Source of the DNA: CAYFZO01 sp965223735
GTDB lineage: Bacteria; Pseudomonadota; Gammaproteobacteria; Poriferisulfidales; Oxydemutatoraceae
Assembly (NCBI GenBank): GCA_965223735.1
Contig: OZ245010.1
Span: 62,001-126,000, forward strand
Direction: 5' to 3'
DNA length: 64,000 nucleotides
A program made the position numbers and the translations under genes. Positions 26,273-34,274 of this stretch are shown one piece after another. Under the pieces are notes generated by a model, which saw nothing but the letters and a program-made list of their open reading frames with translations, did no database searches and was not told where the DNA came from. The stretch's first letter is position 1, and every line of letters starts with the position of its first letter.

Positions 26273-27208
26273 CTAACCTGGTTTCGTGCCGTACTTCGCC
26301 CAGACCTCTTCCGAGGTCGGATCCCCGGGGTGATGTGTGACGTGCGTCGAGAAATCGCAACTGAAATCCACCAGGTAGGGGTGATAGTAAAGAATATCCA
26401 GATGGTGCTTGTTGATGAACAAATCCGCCGCCGTTATCAGTTTCCGGCGCGCCGCGTCCACAAGGAACTCCGCTCCCCGCGGCGTGATCGCATAACAATG
26501 CGCGCCGGCGAGCATGTTCATCGGGTAGAAGATTTCGCGGGGTTTGGGGCTTCTGACCGCTTCCAGCTTGTAAGCGCCCAGATTGTGGGCGGGTTTCGAC
26601 AGCAGTATGACGTGCTTGAACCTCAGCGGAGGGATCGGAGACCGGAATATGGCGTCGTGCTCGAGTACGATGATCGGCTCTCCGAGTTCCACACAGCGCT
26701 GCCACAGCTTGTAATGCGAGGCAAAGCACCCCATTTCCGGCGGGATGTCGTCGCTGAGCGTTATGTGGTGCCAGCTGAGCCCGTGTTGCGTCAAAAAGTC
26801 CGGCGCCCGGAATTTGTCCACCGCGGGCATGATCTCAAGGCCGTGATGTTCTCCGTACCGCTTTGCCGACTCGATGCAGCGTTCGGCTACCTGTACGGAC
26901 TGCGGTAATTCGGTCAACGTGATGACGAATTTTTTGGTCGGCCTGACCGGGGTGACGGTTTGCAACCGGGTGCGCACGCCGAGGGTTCTGGTTTCCACCC
27001 AGAAATTGTTTCTATACCGCCGCGTCAGCGGTCTCAACCACACGCCGGGCGTTTCCCTTAATTGCTGCTTGAAGTGATTCCACAGTTTTTCTTCGGTCGG
27101 GGGCGCACCGAGCAGCCTGCCGGGGGCGTGCAGCTTGTCGTACCACCTTCGTATCTTGGGAATCCACAAAAAACGGCGAAACAGCGAATGCGGGGCGAGT
27201 GTCGGCAT
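26273..27208 (-). CDS. Glycosyltransferase family 25 protein, copy 1
   Basis: The 311-residue paralogue of the next gene. Shared blocks are KKFVITLTELPQSVQVAERC, CIESAKRYGEHHGLEIMPAV, EMGCFASHYKLWQRCVELGE, IIVLEHDAIFRSPIP, AGAHCYAITPRGAEFLVDAA and the C-terminal DILYYHPYLVDF. The N-terminal segment LHAPGRLLGAPPTEEKLWNH also matches copy 2 (TAPGNLLGAPGNEEKIWHEF). Divergence in the connecting regions suggests the duplication is old and the two enzymes may have different acceptors. It is 83 bases from tRNA-Arg on the same strand. Confidence 0.88.
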   Translation of the reverse strand: MPTLAPHSLFRRFLWIPKIRRWYDKLHAPGRLLGAPPTEEKLWNHFKQQLRETPGVWLRPLTRRYRNNFWVETRTLGVRTRLQTVTPVRPTKKFVITLTELPQSVQVAERCIESAKRYGEHHGLEIMPAVDKFRAPDFLTQHGLSWHHITLSDDIPPEMGCFASHYKLWQRCVELGEPIIVLEHDAIFRSPIPPLRFKHVILLSKPAHNLGAYKLEAVRSPKPREIFYPMNMLAGAHCYAITPRGAEFLVDAARRKLITAADLFINKHHLDILYYHPYLVDFSCDFSTHVTHHPGDPTSEEVWAKYGTKPG

Positions 27209-27291
27209 CGGGTGGGTCCGGCGGCGGGGAGAAAGTATCTCCGATCAGCGGTTCGACCAATATTCTCGACTCACGATCCGGCGCTCCGAGT

Positions 27292-27368
27292 TGGCGCCCC
27301 GGGCAGGATTCGAACCTGCAACCTTCCCCTTAGGAGGGGGACGCGCTATCCAATTGTGCCACCGGGGC
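27292..27368 (-). tRNA. tRNA-Arg (anticodon CCT)
   Basis: The reverse strand folds as a cloverleaf: acceptor GCCCCGG paired with CCGGGGC, anticodon stem TCCCC/GGGGA with loop CTCCTAA (anticodon CCT, reads AGG), T arm GCAGG-TTCGAAT-CCTGC, and an encoded CCA end. Total 77 bases. Confidence 0.96.
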
Positions 27369-27501
27369 TGAAATTCCAAGTATATCACGCAGTTTGCGGT
27401 TTCCCGGCTCGCTTGTCGGGCGACAACCGCCGTTCATCCGATTATGGCGCCCGCATGTTTCAGTGAGTGAGACGCTTGCGTGCGCGCTCGGATCTGAAGT
27501 G

Positions 27502-27588
27502 TGGTACCGAGGGTGGGACTCGAACCCACACGGGTGTTACCCCACCGGATTTTGAGTCCGGCGCGTCTTCCGGTTCCGCCACCTCGGC
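27502..27588 (-). tRNA. tRNA-Leu (anticodon CAA)
   Basis: The reverse strand folds as a class II tRNA: acceptor GCCGAGG with CCTCGGT, anticodon stem CCGGA/TCCGG around loop CTCAAAA (anticodon CAA, reads TTG), a long variable arm (TGGGGTAACACCC), T arm GTGGG-TTCGAGT-CCCAC and an encoded CCA. Total 87 bases. It lies 134 bases upstream of tRNA-Arg on the same strand. Confidence 0.96.
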
Positions 27589-27630
27589 AGGGAACCGGGG
27601 CATTGTAAACCATCAATCGACGGAGCAGAA

Positions 27631-28680
27631 ATGCGAACCCTGTTGCAAAGAGTTTTGGAATGTGCCGATCGTTCGGGTTTGTCCGACATCCATTTGCACA
27701 GTGGATGCCCGATCTATCTGCGCGTGAATGGAGAGATGGGCTTGTTGTCAGAAGAACTTGTGACCGCGGACGAGGTATGGGCGTTTGCCGAGCACTGTAT
27801 GACGCCCGAGCTGAAGCAGCGCTGGCTGGATGAGAAGTCGCTCGACTTCAGCGTCGAGTGCGGCGAGTCCAGGTACCGTGCCAATTTTTATTTTGAGTCA
27901 AAACGGCCGGCGGCGGTGTTGCGCAAAACCGAGAACGCCGCCCCCACGCTGAAGGAAATCGGAATGCCCCCATCGGTCGGCGAGGCGCTCACCGCGACGC
28001 ACGGGCTGGTCCTGCTGACCGGCGCGACCGGTTCGGGCAAATCAACTTCGCTGGCGGCGATGGTCAATCATATCCTGGACACGCGCGCGGTACACGTGCT
28101 GACGATTGAAGATCCGGTCGAGTTTCGTTTTCGCTCGCGGCGTTCGTTGATTTCCCAAAGGGAGGTGGGCGTTGACGCGCTCTGCTTTGTATCGGCGCTG
28201 CGTGCGGCGTTCAGGGAAGACCCCAACGTGATCCTGATCGGGGAGATGCGCGACTTTGAGACAGTTTCACTCGCGCTGAGCGCCGCCGAAACCGGTCATC
28301 TGGTGCTTGCGACTTTACATACCGCGAGTTGCACCGGGGCGGTCAGCCGGATCGTCGATGTGTTTCCGATCGGGTCGCGTGAGCAGGTGCGCGTGCAACT
28401 GGCGGACAGCCTGCAAATGGTGGTCAACCAGCGCCTGTTGCGCCGCGCCGACGGCAACGGCCGGGTGGCGGCGTTTGAAGTGCTGCTCGCAAACGACGCG
28501 GTTCGCAACCTGATCCGGGAGAACAAGGTCTATCAGTTGCCGGGTGTGATGGATCTCGCCCGCTCTCAGGGCATGGTGCCGATGCACACGGCGCTTGCGT
28601 CGTTGCGCGTCGCCGGCGTGATCGCGCATGGGCAAGTCGGCCGTGAACAGGTAGCCGATCAACGTGAGACCTCGCCGTGA
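27631..28680 (+). CDS. PilT-like type IV pilus retraction ATPase
   Basis: A hexameric secretion-NTPase of the PilT branch. The 349-residue product shows an N-terminal PAS-like domain (DIHLHSGCPIYLRVNGEM), Walker A GATGSGKST at 131-139, the Asp box THVLTIEDPVEF-like (VHVLTIEDPVEF), Walker B NVILIGEMRD, and His box GHLVLATLHT. The C-terminal AIRNLIRE-type motif of PilT is present as AVRNLIRENKVYQL, which favours a retraction ATPase over PilB. PilT has no zinc cysteines, as here. The start has CGGAG upstream. It is the first gene of a cluster in which every later gene overlaps or nearly abuts its predecessor. Confidence 0.9.
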   Translation: MRTLLQRVLECADRSGLSDIHLHSGCPIYLRVNGEMGLLSEELVTADEVWAFAEHCMTPELKQRWLDEKSLDFSVECGESRYRANFYFESKRPAAVLRKTENAAPTLKEIGMPPSVGEALTATHGLVLLTGATGSGKSTSLAAMVNHILDTRAVHVLTIEDPVEFRFRSRRSLISQREVGVDALCFVSALRAAFREDPNVILIGEMRDFETVSLALSAAETGHLVLATLHTASCTGAVSRIVDVFPIGSREQVRVQLADSLQMVVNQRLLRRADGNGRVAAFEVLLANDAVRNLIRENKVYQLPGVMDLARSQGMVPMHTALASLRVAGVIAHGQVGREQVADQRETSP

Positions 28681-30215
28681 AAAAGTTTTCGGAAAATTTT
28701 TTCCGCACTGTCGGTGTGTGTTTTGATCCGTTGGGCGTCAGTCTCGCCGTGCGGCGCGGGCGGCGCGTCGATCCACTTGTGCGCCTGGCGTTGGCCGCCG
28801 ACGCTTCGTCTTCGGCGCGTGCCGACGATTACCGCGACTCATTGTCGGAACTGGTCGTGCAGCAGAAGGTGTCGGGCGCGCGTTGCGTGGCTTCGCTGGC
28901 GACAGCGCGTTGTCGTGTTCAATGGGCGTCTTTGACCGGCGCCCGTTTGCGCGACTTGCGCACCGCCGTCGGTCAGTCGGCGTTCTGGCAGGCGCACTTG
29001 GGGGTCACGCTCGAAAGCCATTGCGTATGGTGGCGGTTCGTTCGCGACGGCGACGGGCGGCGGATCCATGCATTGCTTGTCGCCGCGGCGCGTGAAGACG
29101 TTGATTTTTACGCGGATACGATCCGTGCGGCGGGGCTCGCCGTTGGCGTCATCGGCGTTTCCTGCTTTGATTATTTTGATCAGGAGTTTGCGCCGGATAC
29201 TTCCCGTGTAACCTTGGTCCTCGATTGCGACGACGCCTGCGTTGTTTCCACCGGCGCTTTCGGTCTGCGCGCGCACGCGGCTGAATTCGACCGTCGCGCT
29301 GCGACCGCGCTGGTCTCCGGGGAGCTGTCGTCGCAGGATGCCGTCGTGGATGGTCTGGCGGCTTGCGTGCGGCGCTGTATAGATAACGAGCAGGCGGCGA
29401 CGCGGTTGCACGCCCATGTGCGGGTGGTCGCCGCCCGCGGTCTGCATGGCGAATGGTTTGAAGTGCTGCGTGCGCGGCTGCCAGGCTTTCCGGTTGAGTT
29501 CATCGACGGCTGGGATGCGGCGGGTCTCGCCGCGGCGGACGGCAACCCGCGCGGCGGGTCGCACGATGACTGGTGGCGGTTGCCGCGCGCCGCCGCGTGT
29601 CTCATTCGGGACGGACAGCCCGTCGTCCGGTTGCTGCGCCGCACGCCGGCGACGGCGGTGAATCTCGCGCGCGGCCGGGCCGACGGCGCGCGGCGTTATC
29701 CGGCGTATGCCCTGGCCGTCGCCGTGTGTCTGTTCGGCGCCGCCCTGGTTTACGCGCATTGGCTGCTGCTCGATCAACGTCGTCTTTTGCAGTCCGACGC
29801 GCAACGGCACTTACAGCTTTCGACATTGCGCGACCGGATGCGCGCGGAAGTGGAAGATCTGCGGGACCAGTTGTCGAACCGCATTTCATTTTATTCCGGT
29901 ATTCAGCGCATTTCATTCGAGCGGAAGCTGATGCCGCGCCTGCTGGCGCTGGTCGAGCACGCGGCGTTTGAAGGCGTGTGGCTGAACACGGTGCATTTCA
30001 GGCAGCCGGGGTCTTTGCGGATCACGGGGAAGTCGTTGAGCGACAAACAAATCGCCCACTTTATTCAACGCCTGCGTACGGCGGACGAGATCACCGCTGT
30101 GTTCTTGGAAAGCGCGGCGCTGGAAAAGCGGCGGGACAAGACGTCGGATTTCGGGCGGCGGCTGAAGAATTTTGTGATCACCTGTCACGTGCAGGCGCCG
30201 GGTGAAGACCGGTGA
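28677..30215 (+). CDS. PilM-like and PilN-like fusion (GspL-type pilus/secretion platform protein)
   Basis: The 512-residue product has two parts. Residues 1 to about 335 look like a degenerate actin-fold PilM/GspL cytoplasmic domain (FDPLGVSLAVRRG start, DFYADTIRAAGLAVGVIGVS, RVTLVLDCDDACVVSTG). A transmembrane helix follows (YALAVAVCLFGAALVYAHWL, about 345-364), then a coiled coil and a PilN/GspL periplasmic domain (ERKLMPRLLALVEHAAFEGV, VWLNTVHFRQPGSLRITGKS). In most type IV pili PilM and PilN are separate proteins that bind each other; here they are one chain, as in type II secretion GspL. Assignment rests on architecture and position between a PilT-like gene and a PilO-like gene; sequence conservation is weak. 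Confidence 0.65.
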   Translation: MKKFSENFFRTVGVCFDPLGVSLAVRRGRRVDPLVRLALAADASSSARADDYRDSLSELVVQQKVSGARCVASLATARCRVQWASLTGARLRDLRTAVGQSAFWQAHLGVTLESHCVWWRFVRDGDGRRIHALLVAAAREDVDFYADTIRAAGLAVGVIGVSCFDYFDQEFAPDTSRVTLVLDCDDACVVSTGAFGLRAHAAEFDRRAATALVSGELSSQDAVVDGLAACVRRCIDNEQAATRLHAHVRVVAARGLHGEWFEVLRARLPGFPVEFIDGWDAAGLAAADGNPRGGSHDDWWRLPRAAACLIRDGQPVVRLLRRTPATAVNLARGRADGARRYPAYALAVAVCLFGAALVYAHWLLLDQRRLLQSDAQRHLQLSTLRDRMRAEVEDLRDQLSNRISFYSGIQRISFERKLMPRLLALVEHAAFEGVWLNTVHFRQPGSLRITGKSLSDKQIAHFIQRLRTADEITAVFLESAALEKRRDKTSDFGRRLKNFVITCHVQAPGEDR

Positions 30216-30808
30216 ACGGCGTCGGGCAAGCAGCAGGGCGGTGGTTATCGTCACGCGCGCGCGGCGCCTTTCTGGGCGTGTCCGTGTCGGTGTTGATCGC
30301 GCTGTCGGCCTATGCGCTGCTGATCCTGCAACCGCTGAGCGTCGAAAACGAGGCGATGCGCGTGCGCGCCGCCAGCCTTGCGGCGCTGTCCCGGCAGTTG
30401 AAAGAACTGGGCGGATTGCTCGCCGCGCTGAAGCACGACGTGGACCGGGAAGCGTCGTCTTATCAGAGCATGCTTCGGGACTTACGCGGCTGGCGCGTTG
30501 AGGCGCACACGCACATCAGCCGCATTGCAGCGGACGCGGGCCTTGAAGTGACGGCGATGGAATGGACGGAAGCCGAGTCGGCGACGCCCGCTTTCGAGAC
30601 GGACAGACACCGGCGCTGGTTGCGCACCGGCGTTTTCATCAGGCTCGTCGGCGGCTGGCAGTCGCATCTCAGTTTTGCGCACGGGTTATCGCGGTGCGAC
30701 TGTCTGGTGCAGGTGTCGGAGGAGGAGGTGACGGCGTCCGGGCGGGCGGGCCTGATCGAGGCTTCAATGTCCTTGTTTGTTTATCACCCCGGAGGTACGC
30801 ATGTCTGA
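30212..30808 (+). CDS. PilO/GspM-like inner-membrane pilus assembly protein
   Basis: The 198-residue product starts at GTG 30212, overlapping the previous stop by 4 bases. It has a short cytosolic tail, one transmembrane helix (FLGVSVSVLIALSAYALLIL, about 20-39), a coiled coil (residues 45-90, QLKELGGLLAALKHDV) and a small periplasmic ferredoxin-like domain. This is the PilO/GspM layout, a partner of PilN in the alignment subcomplex. The call depends on topology and gene order. Confidence 0.65.
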   Translation: MNGVGQAAGRWLSSRARGAFLGVSVSVLIALSAYALLILQPLSVENEAMRVRAASLAALSRQLKELGGLLAALKHDVDREASSYQSMLRDLRGWRVEAHTHISRIAADAGLEVTAMEWTEAESATPAFETDRHRRWLRTGVFIRLVGGWQSHLSFAHGLSRCDCLVQVSEEEVTASGRAGLIEASMSLFVYHPGGTHV

Positions 30809-31121
30809 GCGGCATGGTTTTTGTTGCGTCGTAATCCTGCTCGCCGTTTGCGCGACCGGCCACGCCGACCCGTTTGGGTCGGTGCCGCCGACGCCGGACA
30901 AGGCTGAGGCGGAGGCTCCGGTTGCGGCGCCGGACTATCGCGTGGTCGGCGCTGCGATGCTGGGCGAGCGCGCGATTGCCATCGTCCGGATGGCGGACGG
31001 GCGGTTTCACTTGGTCAAGCCGGGGGAGCGCATCGGCGGCGCGACCGTGACCCGGATCACGCTTGATGCAGTTCATCTCGAAACGGCGCACGGCGGCGTG
31101 CGCCTGCCGGTCGCCGATTGA
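30801..31121 (+). CDS. PilP/GspC-like periplasmic pilus protein
   Basis: The 106-residue product starts at ATG 30801 behind a near-perfect GGAGG and overlaps the previous gene by 8 bases. It has a signal sequence (CCVVILLAVCATGHADP) and a C-terminal small beta domain, IVRMADGRFHLVKPGERIGG followed by TVTRITLDAVHLETAHGGVR, which matches the HR/PilP fold that contacts the secretin. Typical PilP is longer and usually a lipoprotein; a cysteine pair at the signal end might serve, but no lipobox is clear. Confidence 0.65.
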   Translation: MSERHGFCCVVILLAVCATGHADPFGSVPPTPDKAEAEAPVAAPDYRVVGAAMLGERAIAIVRMADGRFHLVKPGERIGGATVTRITLDAVHLETAHGGVRLPVAD

Positions 31122-31125
31122 GCCG

Positions 31126-32628
31126 ATGCGTTTACGTTCGATCAATGGTATCGCCGCTGCGGCGTCAAGGCTTCCGGTTGCGATCGCGTGGGCCTCGATG
31201 ACGGCGGCCTGTGCGTTTCCGCTGCATCCGCCGGACGCGATCAAGATCGCAGAGGAGACCGCCAAGGTTGAGCGTGCGCGGGAGATGGCTCATCGCCGTC
31301 TGGAGTCAAAACGGCGTCTTGCGGGCGAGTATCAAAAACGCAATCGTCGCGCCTTGAGCGTCTATGAGACGCGCGATGATGAGCTTCCGCCTGCCCGTTC
31401 GCGGCGTGCGTATATTCATGCGTCCCAGCCGCCGCACCGTGCCGTTGCCGGGTTTGCGTCCGGCGGCAAAAAGATTGCGGTGCATTTCAGCAAAGTGCCT
31501 TTGCGCGTTGCCGTCGGCGCGTTTGCGGCGTTGACGGACGCGAACGTCGTCGTTGCCGAGGAGATTGCCGGTGAGATGGTCACCGTTCGGATCAGGCACG
31601 CTCCATGGCGTGATGCGCTCGCGGCGATCGTGCAGACGCAGGGCTGGACGGTGCGCGACGACGGGGGGGTTATCCGTCTCCACGCGCGCCGTGAGGACAG
31701 CGGCGGGAGCACTGCGACCGGCGTTACGGTCGCCGGACGCAGCGTCGAACTGCTGCGGTTCTTCCACATTGCGCCTGACGACATGAAGAAGGCGGTCGCG
31801 CCGCTGTTCGCTGGCGCCGCCGACAAGCCGGTGATGAGTGTTGACGAGCGTACCGGTTCGTTGATGGTGAAAGGCGTCCCCGGCGACATCGATCTGATCG
31901 CGTCGCTGGCTGAAAAACTTGATCAGCCGGTGCAGCAGATCCTGATCGAGACCTTCATCATTGAGGCGGGCAGGGGGCTGGAACGCAGTCTCGGCGCGCG
32001 GCTCGGCATCGATCGCTTCGACGCCGGCGGCGTGATCCGTGTCGGTGGCGTGATCGGTGATGCCGGGCGGACGGCTGTGGACCTGCCGGTTGCGGCGCCC
32101 GCCGCCGGTCTCGGTTTTTTGTTTGACGGCGACCGGTTGAAGCTGGAGCTGACCGCGCTTGAGAAAGAGGGCAAGACCAGGATCGTCTCCAATCCCCGGA
32201 TATTCACGCTGAACGGACGCGAGGCGGTGATCTTTCAGGGCGACGAAGTGCCTTATTTCAGCGTGTCCGAAAACGGCACGCAGACCGAATTCAAGGAAGC
32301 TGGCGTGCGGCTTGCGGTCACGCCCGCGATCGTCGGCGACGGCAATCTGATACTCGACGTGACGGTCAACAAGGACACGGTGGATACGCGCGTGCAAAAC
32401 CCGCCGATCACGCGCCGCCAGATCAAGACCAAGTTACTGGTCGCCGACGGCGCGATGGTCATTATCGGCGGGATTTACTTTGACACGCGGGTCAACACCG
32501 AGACGCGCGTGCCGGTGCTTGGGCGCCTGCCGGTAATCGGGCGCCTGTTCAAGCGCTCGCAGGACACGCGCGACTTGAAGGAACTGCTGGTGTTTATTGC
32601 GCCGAAGATCGTCGGTGCTTCGTCGTGA
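31126..32628 (+). CDS. Secretin of a type IV pilus/type II secretion-like system (PilQ/MshL-like)
   Basis: From ATG 31126 the 500-residue product is a lipoprotein by its N-terminus (SMTAAC, Cys29). It has an STN/N0 domain (FSKVPLRVAVGAFAALTDAN), an N1 domain, SLMVKGVPGDIDLIASLAEK, and the secretin core (VQQILIETFIIEAGRG, EKEGKTRIVSNPRIFTLNG, IFQGDEVPYFSV, RQIKTKLLVADGAMVIIGGI, LGRLPVIGRLFKR and KELLVFIAPKIV). It forms the outer-membrane gate. It lacks the AMIN domains of classical PilQ, closer to MshL. Its stop overlaps the next gene. Confidence 0.9.
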   Translation: MRLRSINGIAAAASRLPVAIAWASMTAACAFPLHPPDAIKIAEETAKVERAREMAHRRLESKRRLAGEYQKRNRRALSVYETRDDELPPARSRRAYIHASQPPHRAVAGFASGGKKIAVHFSKVPLRVAVGAFAALTDANVVVAEEIAGEMVTVRIRHAPWRDALAAIVQTQGWTVRDDGGVIRLHARREDSGGSTATGVTVAGRSVELLRFFHIAPDDMKKAVAPLFAGAADKPVMSVDERTGSLMVKGVPGDIDLIASLAEKLDQPVQQILIETFIIEAGRGLERSLGARLGIDRFDAGGVIRVGGVIGDAGRTAVDLPVAAPAAGLGFLFDGDRLKLELTALEKEGKTRIVSNPRIFTLNGREAVIFQGDEVPYFSVSENGTQTEFKEAGVRLAVTPAIVGDGNLILDVTVNKDTVDTRVQNPPITRRQIKTKLLVADGAMVIIGGIYFDTRVNTETRVPVLGRLPVIGRLFKRSQDTRDLKELLVFIAPKIVGASS

Positions 32629-33845
32629 ACGACGGGGCCTTGCAGGTAGCTGCGCGGGGGCGCGTGTCGCTGAGCGGGTTTCCGCTTTCCGCCGCCGGAT
32701 TTGTCGAGTGCGTGTTGTCGCAGGCGGTGCGCACCGGCGCGAGCGACATTCATATTGAGCGCTGCCGCACCTTCGCGCGGTTGCGTTATCGTCTCGACGG
32801 TATGCTGGTTCGCGTTGAAAGCGGCACGTTTTTGTTCGACGAATACTCAGCCGTGGTGACGCGCATCCGGATACTGGCATCGCTGGACATCGCCGAACGG
32901 CGGTTGCCTCAGGACGGCAGGTTCTCCTACGCCTGCGAGCACGGGACAGTGGACGTGCGCGTGTCGGTGCTGCAAGCGGTGTCGGGAGAGCGGATCGTAC
33001 TGCGGATTCTCGGTGCCGGGCCAGGGAGCACTGATTTTGCGGCGCTTGGCATGGCGCGGCGCGAAGTGGCCGCGTGCGAGCAGGCGGTACGTGCAAGCCA
33101 GGGCATGGTGCTTGTGACCGGGCCGACGGGCAGCGGCAAAACGACCACCCTGTACACGATCCTGAACCGCATCAACACCGAGGAGATCAACATCCTCGCG
33201 GTGGAGGATCCAGTCGAGCGCCGACTCGACGGCGTCGGTCAGGTGCAGGTGTGTGAACAGGTGGGGCTCGGGTTTGCCGACGCATTGCGCGCCTTTCTGC
33301 GCCAGGACCCCGAAGTGATCTTGGTCGGGGAAGTCAGGGACCGGGAGACCGCCGACATCGCATTCAAGGCGGCCCTGACCGGTCATCTTGTACTGAGCAC
33401 TTTGCATACGAAGGACTCTGCGGCGACCGTCGCGAGGCTGATGAACATCGGTCTGTCCTCCCATCTGATCGGCGGTGCGTTGAGCCTGATTGTCGCGCAA
33501 AGGCTGGTGCGCGTTATCTGCCCCGGATGCAAGGTTGAAGACGCTGCAGCCGCTGACCTGCTGAAGTCGATGGGATTTGAGGACGACGAACTGGTGCAGG
33601 CGCGGTTGTTCCGCGGCGGCGAGTGTGCGGATTGCGCGTGGACCGGATACCGCGGGCGACGCGGCATTTTTGAAGTGCTCAAAGTTGATCAGGCGGTGCG
33701 CGACGCGATCCGGCTTGAAGCGCCGGCCGATGAGATCGCGCGGCTGCTCGTTGCGCAGGGCGGAACAAGTCTGGCATACGCCCGTCGCCGACTGTTGCTT
33801 ACGGGCGCGATCGGTCTCGCCGAGTATCAGCGCATTCTGCTGTAG
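32625..33845 (+). CDS. PilB/GspE/MshE-like assembly ATPase lacking the N-terminal adaptor domain
   Basis: The 406-residue product starts at GTG 32625 within the secretin stop. Motifs are SDIHIERCRTFARLRYRLDG, Walker A GPTGSGKT (166-173), Asp box NILAVEDPVERRL, Walker B VILVGEVRDRETADIAFKAA, His box GHLVLSTLHTKDS, and a tetracysteine zinc site (CPGC near 302 and CADC near 340), which is typical of PilB/GspE rather than PilT. Classical PilB/GspE is 560 or more residues; the N-terminal T2SSE_N/MshEN region that docks on the platform is missing. It is the last gene of the cluster; no PilC/GspF or pilin follows. Confidence 0.88.
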   Translation: MNDGALQVAARGRVSLSGFPLSAAGFVECVLSQAVRTGASDIHIERCRTFARLRYRLDGMLVRVESGTFLFDEYSAVVTRIRILASLDIAERRLPQDGRFSYACEHGTVDVRVSVLQAVSGERIVLRILGAGPGSTDFAALGMARREVAACEQAVRASQGMVLVTGPTGSGKTTTLYTILNRINTEEINILAVEDPVERRLDGVGQVQVCEQVGLGFADALRAFLRQDPEVILVGEVRDRETADIAFKAALTGHLVLSTLHTKDSAATVARLMNIGLSSHLIGGALSLIVAQRLVRVICPGCKVEDAAAADLLKSMGFEDDELVQARLFRGGECADCAWTGYRGRRGIFEVLKVDQAVRDAIRLEAPADEIARLLVAQGGTSLAYARRRLLLTGAIGLAEYQRILL

Positions 33846-33947
33846 GCGCTGCTATACTACCAAGAACAGGGGAGCCTAGATCAGCGATGCCATCTTTGAA
33901 CACCAGCAAGGTTGCCTTGCGGGGTGTGATGCAAGGCCATCCGAGAT

Positions 33948-34274
33948 ATGGCAGGGGAGTTTTTCCAGGTGATGGCGGTTCATACGCCGGCTCACATGGT
34001 TCTCAGCGCCGCTTCGTCGATCATTCAGCGAAAGAAAGAAGGTGTAAATGCGACGGCTCGCGTCAACGGCGTTGAGTCGGCGTGGGTGATTTTGCAACAC
34101 GGGTATGACGGCGTTTGTCAACGGATGAGCGCCAAATACTTGCGCCGTTATATGGATGCGTTCTTGTTTTGCCTGAAAGGCGGCGACGCAGAACGTGACG
34201 TGGCAGGTCGGACGGGTTCATTATGCGACCGCCTCCGCGGCAGGCGTAGCGTGCGGCCGATGGCGGGGCGATGA
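33948..34274 (+). pseudogene. C-terminal remnant of an IS1595-type (ISXO2-like) transposase
   Basis: The frame contains TARVNGVESAWVILQHGYDG followed by VCQRMSAKYLRRYMDAFLF and LKGGDAERDVAGR. This is the characteristic end of IS1595 transposases ('..NGIESFWSxLKRGxxGxYHxMSxKHLxRYVDEFxFRLNEGN..DTLDR'). The N-terminal zinc ribbon and most of the DDE domain are absent. It lies directly between the truncated pilus cluster and the methylase-nuclease island, consistent with an insertion or recombination scar. The upstream bases 33846-33947 hold nothing recognisable. Confidence 0.75.

Noticed and set aside
33887..34075. A 62-codon frame after the PilB-like gene as a start of PilC
   Set aside because: Its translation has no PilC/GspF similarity and it overlaps the transposase remnant in another frame.
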